A DNA stretch of 48,114 nt from Thermoprotei archaeon (GCA_021162845.1 JAGGXX010000066.1:1-48114), one strand, 5' to 3'. Shown: positions 8,059 to 16,043, counted from the first letter of the stretch. Program-made: numbers and translations. Notes: generated from the sequence alone by a model not told the origin.

Positions 8059-8464
8059 TCATGTCAGATCATGGGGATGCCTATACTTGAGGTTAGGGAT
8101 TTTGCTGTAGGCCCCCTTATCGAAACTTACGAGCTCTAGGTTCCCGGCTAGGGCTATGGTGGCATGCAGGCTGTCGAAATACGTAAGGCCGTATTGCTCC
8201 CTGAGCTTGTGGGCTGTGGCGAGATGTAGGGGCGTGGGTGTGGCTATTCGGATTCCATACTGCTCTAATGCGTCGTTCAGCTTATGCCAGAATGCGATGT
8301 AGTCCCTAACTATGACGTTACCTGACCTAATCAAAAGATCCAAGCTCGATGAGTGCGTATGGGGAGAGGAAGATCTTGCACCTCGTGAATACCTTTTTCG
8401 CGATATGGTAGTTGGGATCCTTCGGATCTATGGCTGCAACAAGTACATCGGTCTCGACGAGCAT
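8059..8464 (-). pseudogene. VapC-type PIN toxin broken by one extra G
   Basis: The first piece reads MLVETDVLVAAIDPKDPNYH to IFLSPYALIEL, with the first PIN Asp and the conserved Glu. Removing one G from the GG at 8340-8341 (minus strand) joins it to DLLIRSGNVIVRDYIAFW and on to GLTYFDSLHATIALAG and SFDKGAY, the last two conserved blocks. Apart from this single base the toxin is complete. Its start overlaps the stop of the antitoxin remnant by one base (TAATG). Confidence 0.75.
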
Positions 8465-8613
8465 TAGTTCTCCCTCTCCGTCTCTTTCACCAGTTGTGTG
8501 TATGCGATCTCGCTTAATTTGGAGGGTTGGATAGAGGCTTTCACGCGCACTTTAATAACTAACTCGGAGAGTTCCTCCCAGGCGTCCTTAATGGGCTCCA
8601 ACACTATATCCCA
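8464..8613 (-). pseudogene. C-terminal remnant of an AbrB-type antitoxin
   Basis: A 49-codon frame without a start reads WDIVLEPIKDAWEEL and ends KETEREN. The VLEPIKDAWEEL segment is the typical junction between the AbrB DNA-binding fold and the toxin-binding tail. The DNA-binding half is missing. The stop overlaps the start of the following broken vapC, so this was a vapBC pair. Confidence 0.55.
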
Positions 8614-8695
8614 CTAATGTGTTTTTTGATTCTTCACTTTGATAAGCGGGCGGTTGTGGGATGGATTTAGGGAGCGAATTACAAGGTAGGGTGTG

Positions 8696-8773
8696 CTCAT
8701 AGGCTTTTCCTATGAGAGAAGGGATAGTACACCATATGCTATAGTATAGCATATAGTATGCCATACCATAGGA
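8696..8773. repeat. nested inverted repeats
   Basis: Three structures overlap. CTCATAGG (8696-8703) and CCTATGAG (8709-8716) form a hairpin with a five-base loop. ATATGCTATA (8734-8743) and TATAGCATAT (8745-8754) form a perfect palindrome around one G. TCCTATG (8708-8714) and CATAGGA (8767-8773) enclose the palindrome. No protein-coding explanation was found for 8614-8890. Confidence 0.65.
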
Positions 8774-8826
8774 CCTTGCTTCTATGGCGCTTGCCTTAAA
8801 GGTATCTGGTAGGGTTATGTGTGAAT

Positions 8827-8863
8827 ACGAGGTTCTGGTACGTGATCCTCGTTGATACCAGAA
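8827..8863. repeat. interleaved stems upstream of the coiled-coil genes
   Basis: TTCTGGTA (8833-8840) pairs with TACCAGAA (8856-8863). The directly preceding ACGAGG (8827-8832) pairs with CCTCGT (8847-8852) in between. The two stems interleave, so they are either alternatives or a pseudoknot. The element ends about 55 bp before the start of the gene at 8920 and just before a TATA-like ATATTAAAATG at 8878-8888, itself framed by AAGCAT and ATGCTT. Confidence 0.45.
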
Positions 8864-8919
8864 AGCGTGCAAAAAGCATATTAAAATGCTTATTGGGATG
8901 GAATATCAGGGTCGGATAA

Positions 8920-9747
8920 ATGCCCTTGCTTTCTAGTGATGAGAAGGAGAAATTTTTAAGGACTTTGGAGGAGGATCGCGGGTTTCGCTATGCGGTTATG
9001 GGGCTATTAGGGTTCAAGGAATTGCTGGAGAGATTTGCTAGGTTGGAGGAGCGCCAGTCTGAATTAGAGAAATGGTTTAGGGAGCTTGCTAAGAGGCAAC
9101 AGAGGTTGGAGGAAAGGCAACAGAAATTGGAGGAGAGACAGCAGAGGCTTGAGGAGCGGTTCGCCAGATTAGAAGAACGATTTGTTAAGCTTGAAGAGAG
9201 GTTTGCTAAATTAGAGGAGCGTCAACAGAGGTTAGAGGAGAGGTTCGTTAAGCTGGAAGAGAGGCAGCAGAAGTTAGAGGAGAGATTCATAGGGCTGGAG
9301 GAAAGAATGATGAAGTTGGAGGAGCGGATGGTTAGGGTTGGGGAGAGTATGGAGGAGCTATCCAGAGCTGTAGTTACTATAGGCAATAGGTTCGGTGTGC
9401 TCGCTGAATCGGCGTTTAGAAACGCTATCTCAGGTATTTTGAGGAGGTATTTCGGTGCTGAGGCTAAGAGGTGGACGTACATAGATGAGGATGGTACTGT
9501 CTATGGTTATAGGGCTCTGGTTGAGGTTGATGTCGTAGTTAAAGACAATGTACATATATTGATTGAGGTCAAGTCTAGGGCGGATCCTGGAGATGTGCTT
9601 GAGCTGGTTAGGATAGGGAAGCTCTATGAGAAGGTGGTTGGGCTTAAGCCTAGGTTGGCAATAGTTGCTGGCTATGTTAGTAAGAGGACGTATGAGGTGG
9701 CTGCTAGGAACGATGTTGAGATATATACATATCTCAGGGGATATTGA
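8920..9747 (+). CDS. coiled-coil protein with PD-(D/E)XK nuclease-like C-terminus (DUF3782-like)
   Basis: 275 residues in three parts. An N-terminal helical segment (DEKEKFLRTLEEDRGFRYAV) is followed by about 12 seven-residue repeats of the form R-Q/F-x-x-LEE (residues about 59-142), which predicts a long rod. The C-terminal domain of about 110 residues has VEVDVVVKDNVHILIEVKSR, the D-x(n)-E-x-K pattern of a PD-(D/E)XK nuclease core. Similar proteins are abundant in Thermoprotei, but their role is not known; DNA or nucleic-acid cleavage is inferred from the core motif. A close paralogue follows 128 bp downstream. Confidence 0.75.
   Translation: MPLLSSDEKEKFLRTLEEDRGFRYAVMGLLGFKELLERFARLEERQSELEKWFRELAKRQQRLEERQQKLEERQQRLEERFARLEERFVKLEERFAKLEERQQRLEERFVKLEERQQKLEERFIGLEERMMKLEERMVRVGESMEELSRAVVTIGNRFGVLAESAFRNAISGILRRYFGAEAKRWTYIDEDGTVYGYRALVEVDVVVKDNVHILIEVKSRADPGDVLELVRIGKLYEKVVGLKPRLAIVAGYVSKRTYEVAARNDVEIYTYLRGY
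9094..9345 (+). repeat. 21-bp coding repeats, first array
   Basis: Eleven clear and one degenerate in-frame copies of a 21-bp unit encode the heptads RQQ(R/K)LEE and RF(A/V)(K/R)LEE. The copies alternate in a mosaic order, as expected from unequal exchange within the array and with the second array at 10005-10235. Confidence 0.8.
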
Positions 9748-9875
9748 GTGCTATTAGGCGTACTCTCGAGTGTTTATTGGGTTTTTGAATGGGCGTCTTT
9801 CTATACGCTGTGGTGCAGTTGGTTCTCTGGAAAAGTTAATAGGATCGGTAAAGGTCTGTAATTTAGGGTTACATC

Positions 9876-10637
9876 ATGTCGTTAACCCTTCATGATAAGG
9901 AGAAGCTACTGAAAGCTATTGAGGAAGATCGTGAATTTCGCTATGCTTTAATGGGGCTACTGGGTTTGAAGGAGATCCTAGATAGGATTACTGAGCTGGC
10001 AAAGGGGCAGCAGAGGCTTGAGGAGCGTCAACAGAGACTTGAAGAGAGATTTGCTAAATTGGAGGAAAGGCAGCAGAAATTGGAGGAGAGGTTCGCCAGA
10101 TTGGAGGAGCGGTTTGTTAAGTTGGAAGAACGGTTTATTAAGCTTGAAGAGAGGCAGCAGAAATTGGAGGAGCGTCAGCAAAGGCTTGAAGAGAGATTCG
10201 TTAAGTTAGAAGAGAGGCAACAAAGGCTTGAGGAGGAGATGAAGGAGACTAGGAGGGTTCTCATGACTATTGCTCATAGATTCGGTGTTCTTACTGAGGA
10301 GGCGTTTAGGCAGGGTATGAGGTTCGTTGTTGAGGAGGTCCTAAAAGTCGCTAAGGTTGAGAGGTGGGTGTACAGGGATGAGGATGGTGTTGTCTATGGG
10401 TATCCGAGTATAATTGAGGTAGATGTGGCTGTAAGGGATAAGGAGCATATCTTAGTTGAGGTGAAATCTCGGGTGTCGAAATCTGATGTGGCTGAGCTAT
10501 ATAGGATTGGTAAGTTGTATGAGAAGGTGGAGGGGGTTAAGCCTAGGCTGGTGATTGTTGGGGGCTTTATAGATAGCGACGTAGACTATTTGGCGAGGAA
10601 ATTAGGGGTGGGGATAATTCCGGTGATAATACGGTGA
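9876..10637 (+). CDS. second coiled-coil protein with PD-(D/E)XK-like C-terminus (DUF3782-like)
   Basis: 253-residue paralogue of the upstream gene. It has the same opening (HDKEKLLKAIEEDREFRYAL), 11 heptads of the LEER type (residues about 44-120), and a C-terminal domain with IEVDVAVRDKEHILVEVKSR holding the Asp and E-x-K residues of a PD-(D/E)XK core. The order of heptad variants differs from the first copy, while the flanking domains have diverged more, so the arrays may exchange sequence. Both genes point the same way and may share a transcript. Function is unknown beyond likely oligomerisation and possible nuclease activity. Confidence 0.75.
   Translation: MSLTLHDKEKLLKAIEEDREFRYALMGLLGLKEILDRITELAKGQQRLEERQQRLEERFAKLEERQQKLEERFARLEERFVKLEERFIKLEERQQKLEERQQRLEERFVKLEERQQRLEEEMKETRRVLMTIAHRFGVLTEEAFRQGMRFVVEEVLKVAKVERWVYRDEDGVVYGYPSIIEVDVAVRDKEHILVEVKSRVSKSDVAELYRIGKLYEKVEGVKPRLVIVGGFIDSDVDYLARKLGVGIIPVIIR
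10005..10235 (+). repeat. 21-bp coding repeats, second array
   Basis: Eleven in-frame 21-bp units encode GQQRLEE, RQQRLEE, RFAKLEE and related heptads. They share near-identical units with the first array at 9094-9345. Confidence 0.8.
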
Positions 10638-10884
10638 TATTACCTTAAGAGGGAGCGTATAAGATAAGGTCGATGAGGAATTTATGGTATCGTATTTGGC
10701 TATCGGGCTATTTTTCTAAACCTATTGAACATCTATTAATGTCCACGAAAAATGAAACTGTTTCGCAAGGCGTATGAATGGAACTTTTATGCGTGATCTT
10801 ATGTCATTTCGAAAATATTATCTCTTTGGCTTTTCGGTATTCTAAAGCTGGGCTTGTAAGGGGTATGCGATGATGTTTTGAGCT

Positions 10885-13002
10885 TTAGGGCTTGTACGAT
10901 AGGGGGTTTGTTAAAGTGAATTCCTTCCTTAGGCGTATATCTCTTGATGATGATCCTACTCTTACTTCATACTTTCCTGGTTCTACTATCCACTTCTCGC
11001 CGTTATAGCTCGCTAGAAGTCTTAGGGGTATCCTTATCTCGACTTCTTCTACTTCTCCCGGCTTGAGTTCCCTTGTCTTATGGAAGCCCTTAAGTTCTTG
11101 TAGGGGTTTAGGTATCTTTCCTCGTGGTGGGTTTATGTAGACTTGGGCTACTTCTTTACCGGGATGGTTGCCTGCGTTCTTTACCTTAAACTCCACTTTG
11201 AGGTGGTCTTCGGTAACTTCTACTTTTAAGTCGCTATACTCGAATTTGGTGTAGCTGAGGCCATAGCCGAATGGATAAGCTGGCTCTATGCCAAATGTAT
11301 CGTAATATCTATACCCTACGTAGATATCTTCATAGTAGACTACTGCTCTAGGATCGTTGGGTGGTTCCCCTGGGAAGTTCCATGAGGGGACGTCTTTATA
11401 GTCCTTTGGAAATGTTACCGGGAGCTTGCCCGAGGGATTTATTACGCCTATTAGCGCATCAGCTGTAACCCGTCCGACCTCCTGCCCTGGTTGCCATATT
11501 AGGAGAATTGCGTCAACTAGATCCCTCCAGCTTGATACCTCTATGGGCAATCCTATGTTGAGGATGGCTACTGCCTTTTTCCCATGTTTATGAAAGGTTC
11601 TAGATACCTTTTCTATTAGCCTTTTCTCATCATCTCTTAGGTAGAATCCTCCTTTCTCTGGTTTTAGGTCCCATCCCTCACCGGATATCCTGGTTATCAC
11701 GATTATCGCTACATCGTTTCGCTTGGCGTATTTCTCCATCTCATCCTCGCTTAGGAAGTCCTGGGGCAGCGGCGGTAGGGGTACTCCGGGCCTCCTAGGC
11801 TTATATCCCTCTTTCGCCCTCATTTCCTTAATGTACTTCTCGTATCTATCGGCCAGCTCGTCATCTATATTTAGTTTCCTCTCCTTTAATCCTTCAAGTA
11901 TGCTTATGACGTATTTGGGATGGGTATACCCGCTTCCTAGCCCACCCCTGAGGGTCTCTATCTGTCCAGTACCAAATACTGCTATCTTAGCCTTCTTATC
12001 TAGGGGAAGCGTGCTATCTCTATTTTCAAGGAGCACTATCCCCTCGGCCGCCGCTTCATAAGCGACTTTTGCGTGTTCCTCTAGATTTGGCTTGTTGGAG
12101 TACTTGTACCCTTTAAAAGCGGGGGTCTTAGCTATCACCCTTAAGATGTTCTCGACGTTTCTATTCAAGATGGCTTCACTCAGATCGCCTTTTTTAACGG
12201 CCTCTATTATCGCCTTTACCTGATCATCGTTACCTGGCATTAACAAATCATTTCCAGCCTTCATCTGTGCTACTGGATCCTCTCCTGCACCCCAATCGGT
12301 CATGACCAGCCCTTTAAATCCCCATTCCTCCCTTAGTACCTTCGTCAGGAGCCACTCGTTCTCTGAACAGTACTTCCCGTTAAGCTTATTGTACGCGCTC
12401 ATTACGGCCCAGGGCTCCGCTTTTTTAACCGCTATCTCAAAGCCCCTTAGATATATCTCCCTAAGAGCCCTCTCGGATACGATGGTATCTACTACAAAGC
12501 GGTTCGTCTCTTGGTTATTGGCGACGAAATGCTTGAGGCACGCACCTATACCTTGAGATTGGACGCCTTTAACGAAAGCAGAAGCTATTTCGCCTGTTAA
12601 TAAGGGATCTTCTGAATAATATTCGAATGTCCTTCCACACAATGGGTTTCTATGGGTATTCATACCAGGGGCTAGGAGTATATCTACACCGTATTCCCTG
12701 GCCTCTTCTCCCATAGCTTTACCTACCTTTTCGACCACTTCAGGATTCCACGTGGACGCGAGTACTATGGCTGAGGGAAATGCCGTAGCGGGATATGGTT
12801 TTCCATCGCCTTCTATCCTAACGCCTTGAGGGCCATCGGCGGTAACTATGGAAGGAATGCCTAGGCGCCTAATGTTACGCGTCTCGCCGGCGGCACCGGG
12901 TACGCGAAGGGATTTACCTGCCCCCACAACGAGATTTGCTTTCTCCTCTAGCGTCATTTTAGAGATTAGTTCCTTAATAGGAATCGTCACGTTATATTGC
13001 AT
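10885..13002 (-). CDS. beta-glycosidase, glycoside hydrolase family 3
   Basis: 705-residue retaining exo-beta-glycosidase (beta-glucosidase or beta-xylosidase type). The N-terminal barrel has LGIPSIVTADGPQGVR, the substrate-site KHFVANNQETNR and GLVMTDWGA with the nucleophile Asp. The second domain has ISGEGWDLKPEKGG, likely holding the acid/base Glu. The C-terminal third is a fibronectin-III-like domain ending YEVRVGSSSRDIRL. No signal peptide is seen, so the enzyme is cytoplasmic. The ATG at 13002 lies only 13-20 bp from a TATA box (13015-13022); a GTG at 12990 (the fifth codon) fits a leaderless transcript better. Family is certain, sugar is not. Confidence 0.95.
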   Translation of the reverse strand: MQYNVTIPIKELISKMTLEEKANLVVGAGKSLRVPGAAGETRNIRRLGIPSIVTADGPQGVRIEGDGKPYPATAFPSAIVLASTWNPEVVEKVGKAMGEEAREYGVDILLAPGMNTHRNPLCGRTFEYYSEDPLLTGEIASAFVKGVQSQGIGACLKHFVANNQETNRFVVDTIVSERALREIYLRGFEIAVKKAEPWAVMSAYNKLNGKYCSENEWLLTKVLREEWGFKGLVMTDWGAGEDPVAQMKAGNDLLMPGNDDQVKAIIEAVKKGDLSEAILNRNVENILRVIAKTPAFKGYKYSNKPNLEEHAKVAYEAAAEGIVLLENRDSTLPLDKKAKIAVFGTGQIETLRGGLGSGYTHPKYVISILEGLKERKLNIDDELADRYEKYIKEMRAKEGYKPRRPGVPLPPLPQDFLSEDEMEKYAKRNDVAIIVITRISGEGWDLKPEKGGFYLRDDEKRLIEKVSRTFHKHGKKAVAILNIGLPIEVSSWRDLVDAILLIWQPGQEVGRVTADALIGVINPSGKLPVTFPKDYKDVPSWNFPGEPPNDPRAVVYYEDIYVGYRYYDTFGIEPAYPFGYGLSYTKFEYSDLKVEVTEDHLKVEFKVKNAGNHPGKEVAQVYINPPRGKIPKPLQELKGFHKTRELKPGEVEEVEIRIPLRLLASYNGEKWIVEPGKYEVRVGSSSRDIRLRKEFTLTNPLSYKP

Positions 13003-13014
13003 ATGAGGAAGCGC

Positions 13015-13022
13015 ATATAAAA
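13015..13022 (-). promoter_or_regulatory. TATA box of the GH3 gene
   Basis: TTTATATG on the minus strand is centred near 13018. A transcript start about 26 bp on, near 12992, falls downstream of the ATG at 13002 and two bases before a GTG at 12990, so the box helps choose the start. Confidence 0.5.
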
Positions 13023-13410
13023 ATGATCAACCCCGTCTATGGCCTTTAGTAGAGGTATAAGCGAAGTTCTCATTAATGAGATCCGTATCGATGAAGATTT
13101 CGTTGGAGAGGCTCTCGATGGCTGCGTGAGGTCTATGGTTTTTATGATTGTTGCAAGATTAGGACTCTTTTGCATTGGTGTTTTATCTTGTGGGTGATAT
13201 TGACTGGAAGATTGAGATGCGGGATCATTATGTATGTTTATATGTATTTACTTTAGCGTTTTCTTTGTCCAAATCCCCACTCGTAGGAGGTAAGCCGGGT
13301 CTAAAGCCATCTAGGGCTATGAATAATAATTTTATGATGATTTTATCTTTTATAAAATCAGTAAATTAAAAACTTATTTTATGATTTACGTATCTCCTAC
13401 TTTTTGCTAC
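13023..13410. other. stretch without a recognised gene; one tiny open frame and a hairpin
   Basis: A plus-strand frame at 13039-13197 (52 codons, MAFSRGISEVLINEIRIDED onward) looks mildly coding but matches nothing I know. At 13339-13359 GATTTTAT and ATAAAATC form a hairpin with a five-base loop. It lies about 50 bp past the stop of the minus-strand sulfatase-like gene and may end its transcript. Confidence 0.4.
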
Positions 13411-14799
13411 TCATATGGCTTGATATTCCATTGGCTGGGGCTGTGTGTATTTCCCTAAGTGAAGCATGGGGTCCTGAGAGGGCTTCACGTATTTGCTGAT
13501 CCATCTATCAAGCTCTTCCTTCAACTCCTTCAGGATGTCTTTATTGTCCTCTGCGAGGTTTATGGTCTCCATGGGGTCCTCTTTTAAATTATAAAGCTCA
13601 TAACCGAATTTATCCTCGATCACGACCTTTTTCAAGAGGATTTCGAGGGGCCATTTAAGGGCATATTCGCGGAGCTTGTAGGGTTCCGGGAAGACCTCGT
13701 GTAGTACCTTAAGCTCGGCTTCGTAGTGGACTATCAGCTTCCACTCGTCTTTTATTATGCACCTCTCTCCCCAAGTCTCGCAGATCGCGAAGTCCCTTAT
13801 CCTGTCTCCCTCGATGAGCTTTCTCAGGCTTTTGCCGTCTAACTCCTCGCCGTATGGGATTGTAGCATAGTCGAGTATCGTCGGCATGATGTCCGCGTGT
13901 TGAGCGTATCCCTTAACCCTTAGCCCTTGTGGGAGCTTTTTGGGGTATCTCATTATCAAGGGCACCTTGATGACGGGTTCGTGGAGGCCCGCATGCCCCC
14001 ATATCCCATGTTGTCCTAGCTGTTCTCCATGATCTGAGGTGATCATCAGTAATGTATCGTCTAGTATGCCTTCATCCTTCAGCGTCTCTACGATCTCCGC
14101 GATCGCGTTATCGACATATAATATCTCCCCATCATACAAGTCTATGCTTTTATTCTCATCTCCATCGACGATCTCATCAACTTTCCCCCATCCAGGGACG
14201 TATTCGTAGCCCGCCGGGGCTTTGAGCACTTTCAGGTCGCTTAGGTCGCCCTTACGGTGTCTGAAGACTTTGCGGTAACCCTCGGGTTGGTTGTAAGGCA
14301 TGTGGGGGTCCCAGTAGTGTATGAAGAGGAAGAACTTCTCATAGCTATGGCTCTTTATCCAGGGGATTGCCATTCTGTTCACCTGGTCTGCTATGAGGTG
14401 GTGATGAACCCATCTCGAGGTCTTGGTGGGATTCATGTAGTACTCGTATCCCCTAACGAAGTGCTTCATGTGGGAGCGGAAGTTTATCAGGTTATCTACT
14501 GCGGCAGTTACGAAGCCGTTATCCCACATGACCTCCGCTATGACGGGTATATTGTCATCGAGTTGATAGGCGTTGGGTATGTCGTAGGGGGTTATGTAGT
14601 ACTTATGGGTTGTGGGATATCGGCCTGTTATTATGCTCGTGAAGCCTGGCCCTGTGGGTGCACCGGATGCGTAGAAGTCCTCGAAGAGGACTCCTTCACG
14701 CGCTAATCTATCTATGGTCGGGCTAGTGTTGCGGAAGTAGCCGTAGCAGGAAAGGTGGTCAGCACGTAGAGTATCAATGACGATGAGGACGATGTTCAT
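13411..14799 (-). CDS. sulfatase-superfamily hydrolase with Thr in place of formylglycine Cys/Ser
   Basis: 462 residues of the alkaline-phosphatase/sulfatase fold. Metal ligands are visible in VLIVIDTLRADHLSCYGY (Asp9) and in ITSDHGEQLGQHG, and the IITGRYP signature is at residues 56-62. Nine residues before that Thr, where sulfatases have the Cys or Ser that becomes formylglycine, there is Thr49 (APTGPGF). The usual Arg four residues later is Phe53. Thr is the nucleophile in related phosphodiesterases and lipoteichoic-acid synthases, so a phosphoester substrate is more likely than a sulfate. No signal peptide. Fold is certain, activity inferred. Confidence 0.85.
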   Translation of the reverse strand: MNIVLIVIDTLRADHLSCYGYFRNTSPTIDRLAREGVLFEDFYASGAPTGPGFTSIITGRYPTTHKYYITPYDIPNAYQLDDNIPVIAEVMWDNGFVTAAVDNLINFRSHMKHFVRGYEYYMNPTKTSRWVHHHLIADQVNRMAIPWIKSHSYEKFFLFIHYWDPHMPYNQPEGYRKVFRHRKGDLSDLKVLKAPAGYEYVPGWGKVDEIVDGDENKSIDLYDGEILYVDNAIAEIVETLKDEGILDDTLLMITSDHGEQLGQHGIWGHAGLHEPVIKVPLIMRYPKKLPQGLRVKGYAQHADIMPTILDYATIPYGEELDGKSLRKLIEGDRIRDFAICETWGERCIIKDEWKLIVHYEAELKVLHEVFPEPYKLREYALKWPLEILLKKVVIEDKFGYELYNLKEDPMETINLAEDNKDILKELKEELDRWISKYVKPSQDPMLHLGKYTQPQPMEYQAI

Positions 14800-14958
14800 G
14801 AGGTTACTTTATATGTGTAGGAGAAGTTAAGCTTGTCGTTTTTATCACAATCAGCTATGCTCTATCTAACATACCCGGTCCATAGTTGGAAGCCTAGGAA
14901 GCTAGCTTTCGCTCATCCTGCGATGAGGTTGGGCGCAAATGTTGATCTAGCCTTAAAG

Positions 14959-14981
14959 CTTATATGTAAGAAATTTTCTTA
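14959..14981 (+). promoter_or_regulatory. promoter and palindromic operator of the HEPN/nucleotidyltransferase pair
   Basis: TATA-like CTTATATG (14959-14966) lies about 30 bp before the ATG at 14993. Directly after it, TAAGAAA (14967-14973) and TTTCTTA (14975-14981) form a perfect palindrome around one T, ideally placed for a repressor. Confidence 0.5.
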
Positions 14982-14992
14982 TATATTATAAC

Positions 14993-15361
14993 ATGGGTGA
15001 TATAAGACACCATTCCAGATTAGCTAAGGAGAAGAGGGAGGCTGCGCACGACGAGTATATTAAGGGCAGGTATACTGTCGTCGGGGATCTGGCCATTAAG
15101 GCTGTAGAGCAGGCCATTGAAGCCTTAGCGTCACTTGAAGGGCTACACTTCCATGTACACCCCAGGAGCGCCCATGCTAAGAGGATCAGGTGGTTTAAGG
15201 ATAAGTTTCCGCATTTATCGGGATATATCGACATGCTTTGGGGGGCCTATGGTACGCTGGGTTATGAAGGGATGGATGGGGATCGAGCTAAGAAGGTTTT
15301 AGAGGCGATGGAGGTGATCCTGAGTGAGCTTGAGAGGGAAACAGGGGTGCGATTTAGATAA
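14993..15361 (+). CDS. HEPN-like helical protein, partner of a nucleotidyltransferase
   Basis: 122-residue, mainly helical protein (AKEKREAAHDEYIKGRYTVV, then DLAIKAVEQAIEALASLEGL) of the type found next to minimal nucleotidyltransferases. In such pairs the HEPN protein is an RNase toxin and the partner disarms it by adding nucleotides. The canonical R-x4-6-H motif is not clearly present, so activity is uncertain; it may belong to a related helical family without RNase function. Its stop overlaps the reading frame of the next gene, so the two are co-translated. A palindrome at the promoter suggests autoregulation. Confidence 0.65.
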   Translation: MGDIRHHSRLAKEKREAAHDEYIKGRYTVVGDLAIKAVEQAIEALASLEGLHFHVHPRSAHAKRIRWFKDKFPHLSGYIDMLWGAYGTLGYEGMDGDRAKKVLEAMEVILSELERETGVRFR

Positions 15362-15926
15362 GTTGGTGAGGTTGATATCCTCATTCGAGGAAGTCATCGC
15401 TATTATATTATTTGGGAGCATCGCTAGGGGGGACTATGATGAGTATTCGGATTATGACATACTAGTGATCTTCAAGGATAAGAAGAGCATGTGGAGAAGA
15501 TGGGATGACCTCTTTAAGTCCGTGGGGAAATTAGGCCTACTGATTCACTTAATCCCCAAGGGCTATGAGGAGTTCTTGAATAGCGAACCTACGTTCTTAG
15601 ATGAGATCTACAAACACGGGATATTACTTTACATGAAGTACCCTTTCATAATCCGCTTAAGGCCCCCGCATCTTAAGCATGAAAAGCTCATAACATATGA
15701 TTTAAGCGGCCTGGAGCAGAAGGATAAGGTGAAGCTGCTCTATATGCTGTATGGTAAGAAGGGGTTGAAGAAGCGCGGGATTTTAAGTAGATTAGGTGGG
15801 GATAAGATATGCGACGGATGCATAATCGTGCCCGCTGAGAACTCAGCCCCCCTCCTTAGAATTCTGCGGGAGTATCGCGTGAAAATACGAGTGCTAGATG
15901 TATACGTCGGACCATCCCATGAATAA
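15324..15926 (+). CDS. MNT-type nucleotidyltransferase with extra C-terminal domain
   Basis: 200 residues. The pol-beta-type core GSIARGDYDEYSDYDILVIF has the GS motif and the two catalytic Asp residues. Residues about 110-200 form a second domain (KVKLLYMLYGKKGLKKRGIL, GGDKICDGCIIVPAENSAPL) that is not part of minimal MNT proteins and may contact RNA. The listed start overlaps the HEPN gene by 38 bp; TTG 15363 or GTG 15366, just past the HEPN stop, are alternatives with a GGGGTG element about 14-17 bases upstream. It likely transfers nucleotides to the partner as an antitoxin. Confidence 0.75.
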   Translation: MSLRGKQGCDLDKLVRLISSFEEVIAIILFGSIARGDYDEYSDYDILVIFKDKKSMWRRWDDLFKSVGKLGLLIHLIPKGYEEFLNSEPTFLDEIYKHGILLYMKYPFIIRLRPPHLKHEKLITYDLSGLEQKDKVKLLYMLYGKKGLKKRGILSRLGGDKICDGCIIVPAENSAPLLRILREYRVKIRVLDVYVGPSHE

Positions 15927-16043
15927 TTCGTTTTGTCATCGGGTTCATAGGCCTTAGGATGTAGAGGTGACGGAGGATCTTGCGATGGCATCCCTCTATA
16001 TCGTCGATCATGCTGATATCGTCTTTAACGAGGATGATGGTTA

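Noticed and set aside
8588-8872. 94-codon minus-strand frame upstream of the broken vapBC
   Set aside because: It runs through the nested palindromes, is rich in Tyr, Ser and Pro unlike neighbours, and overlaps the antitoxin remnant in another frame.
9094-10235. Regular 21-bp repeats resembling a CRISPR-like or satellite array
   Set aside because: They are in-frame coding heptads inside two genes, without unique spacers of constant length.
13175-13369. 64-codon plus-strand frame
   Set aside because: Rich in Met, Phe, Tyr and Leu without family pattern; it crosses an A+T-rich hairpin.
14257-14706. 149-codon plus-strand frame
   Set aside because: It lies antisense to the sulfatase-fold gene at 13411-14799 with all its motifs; it has no promoter and an unnatural composition.
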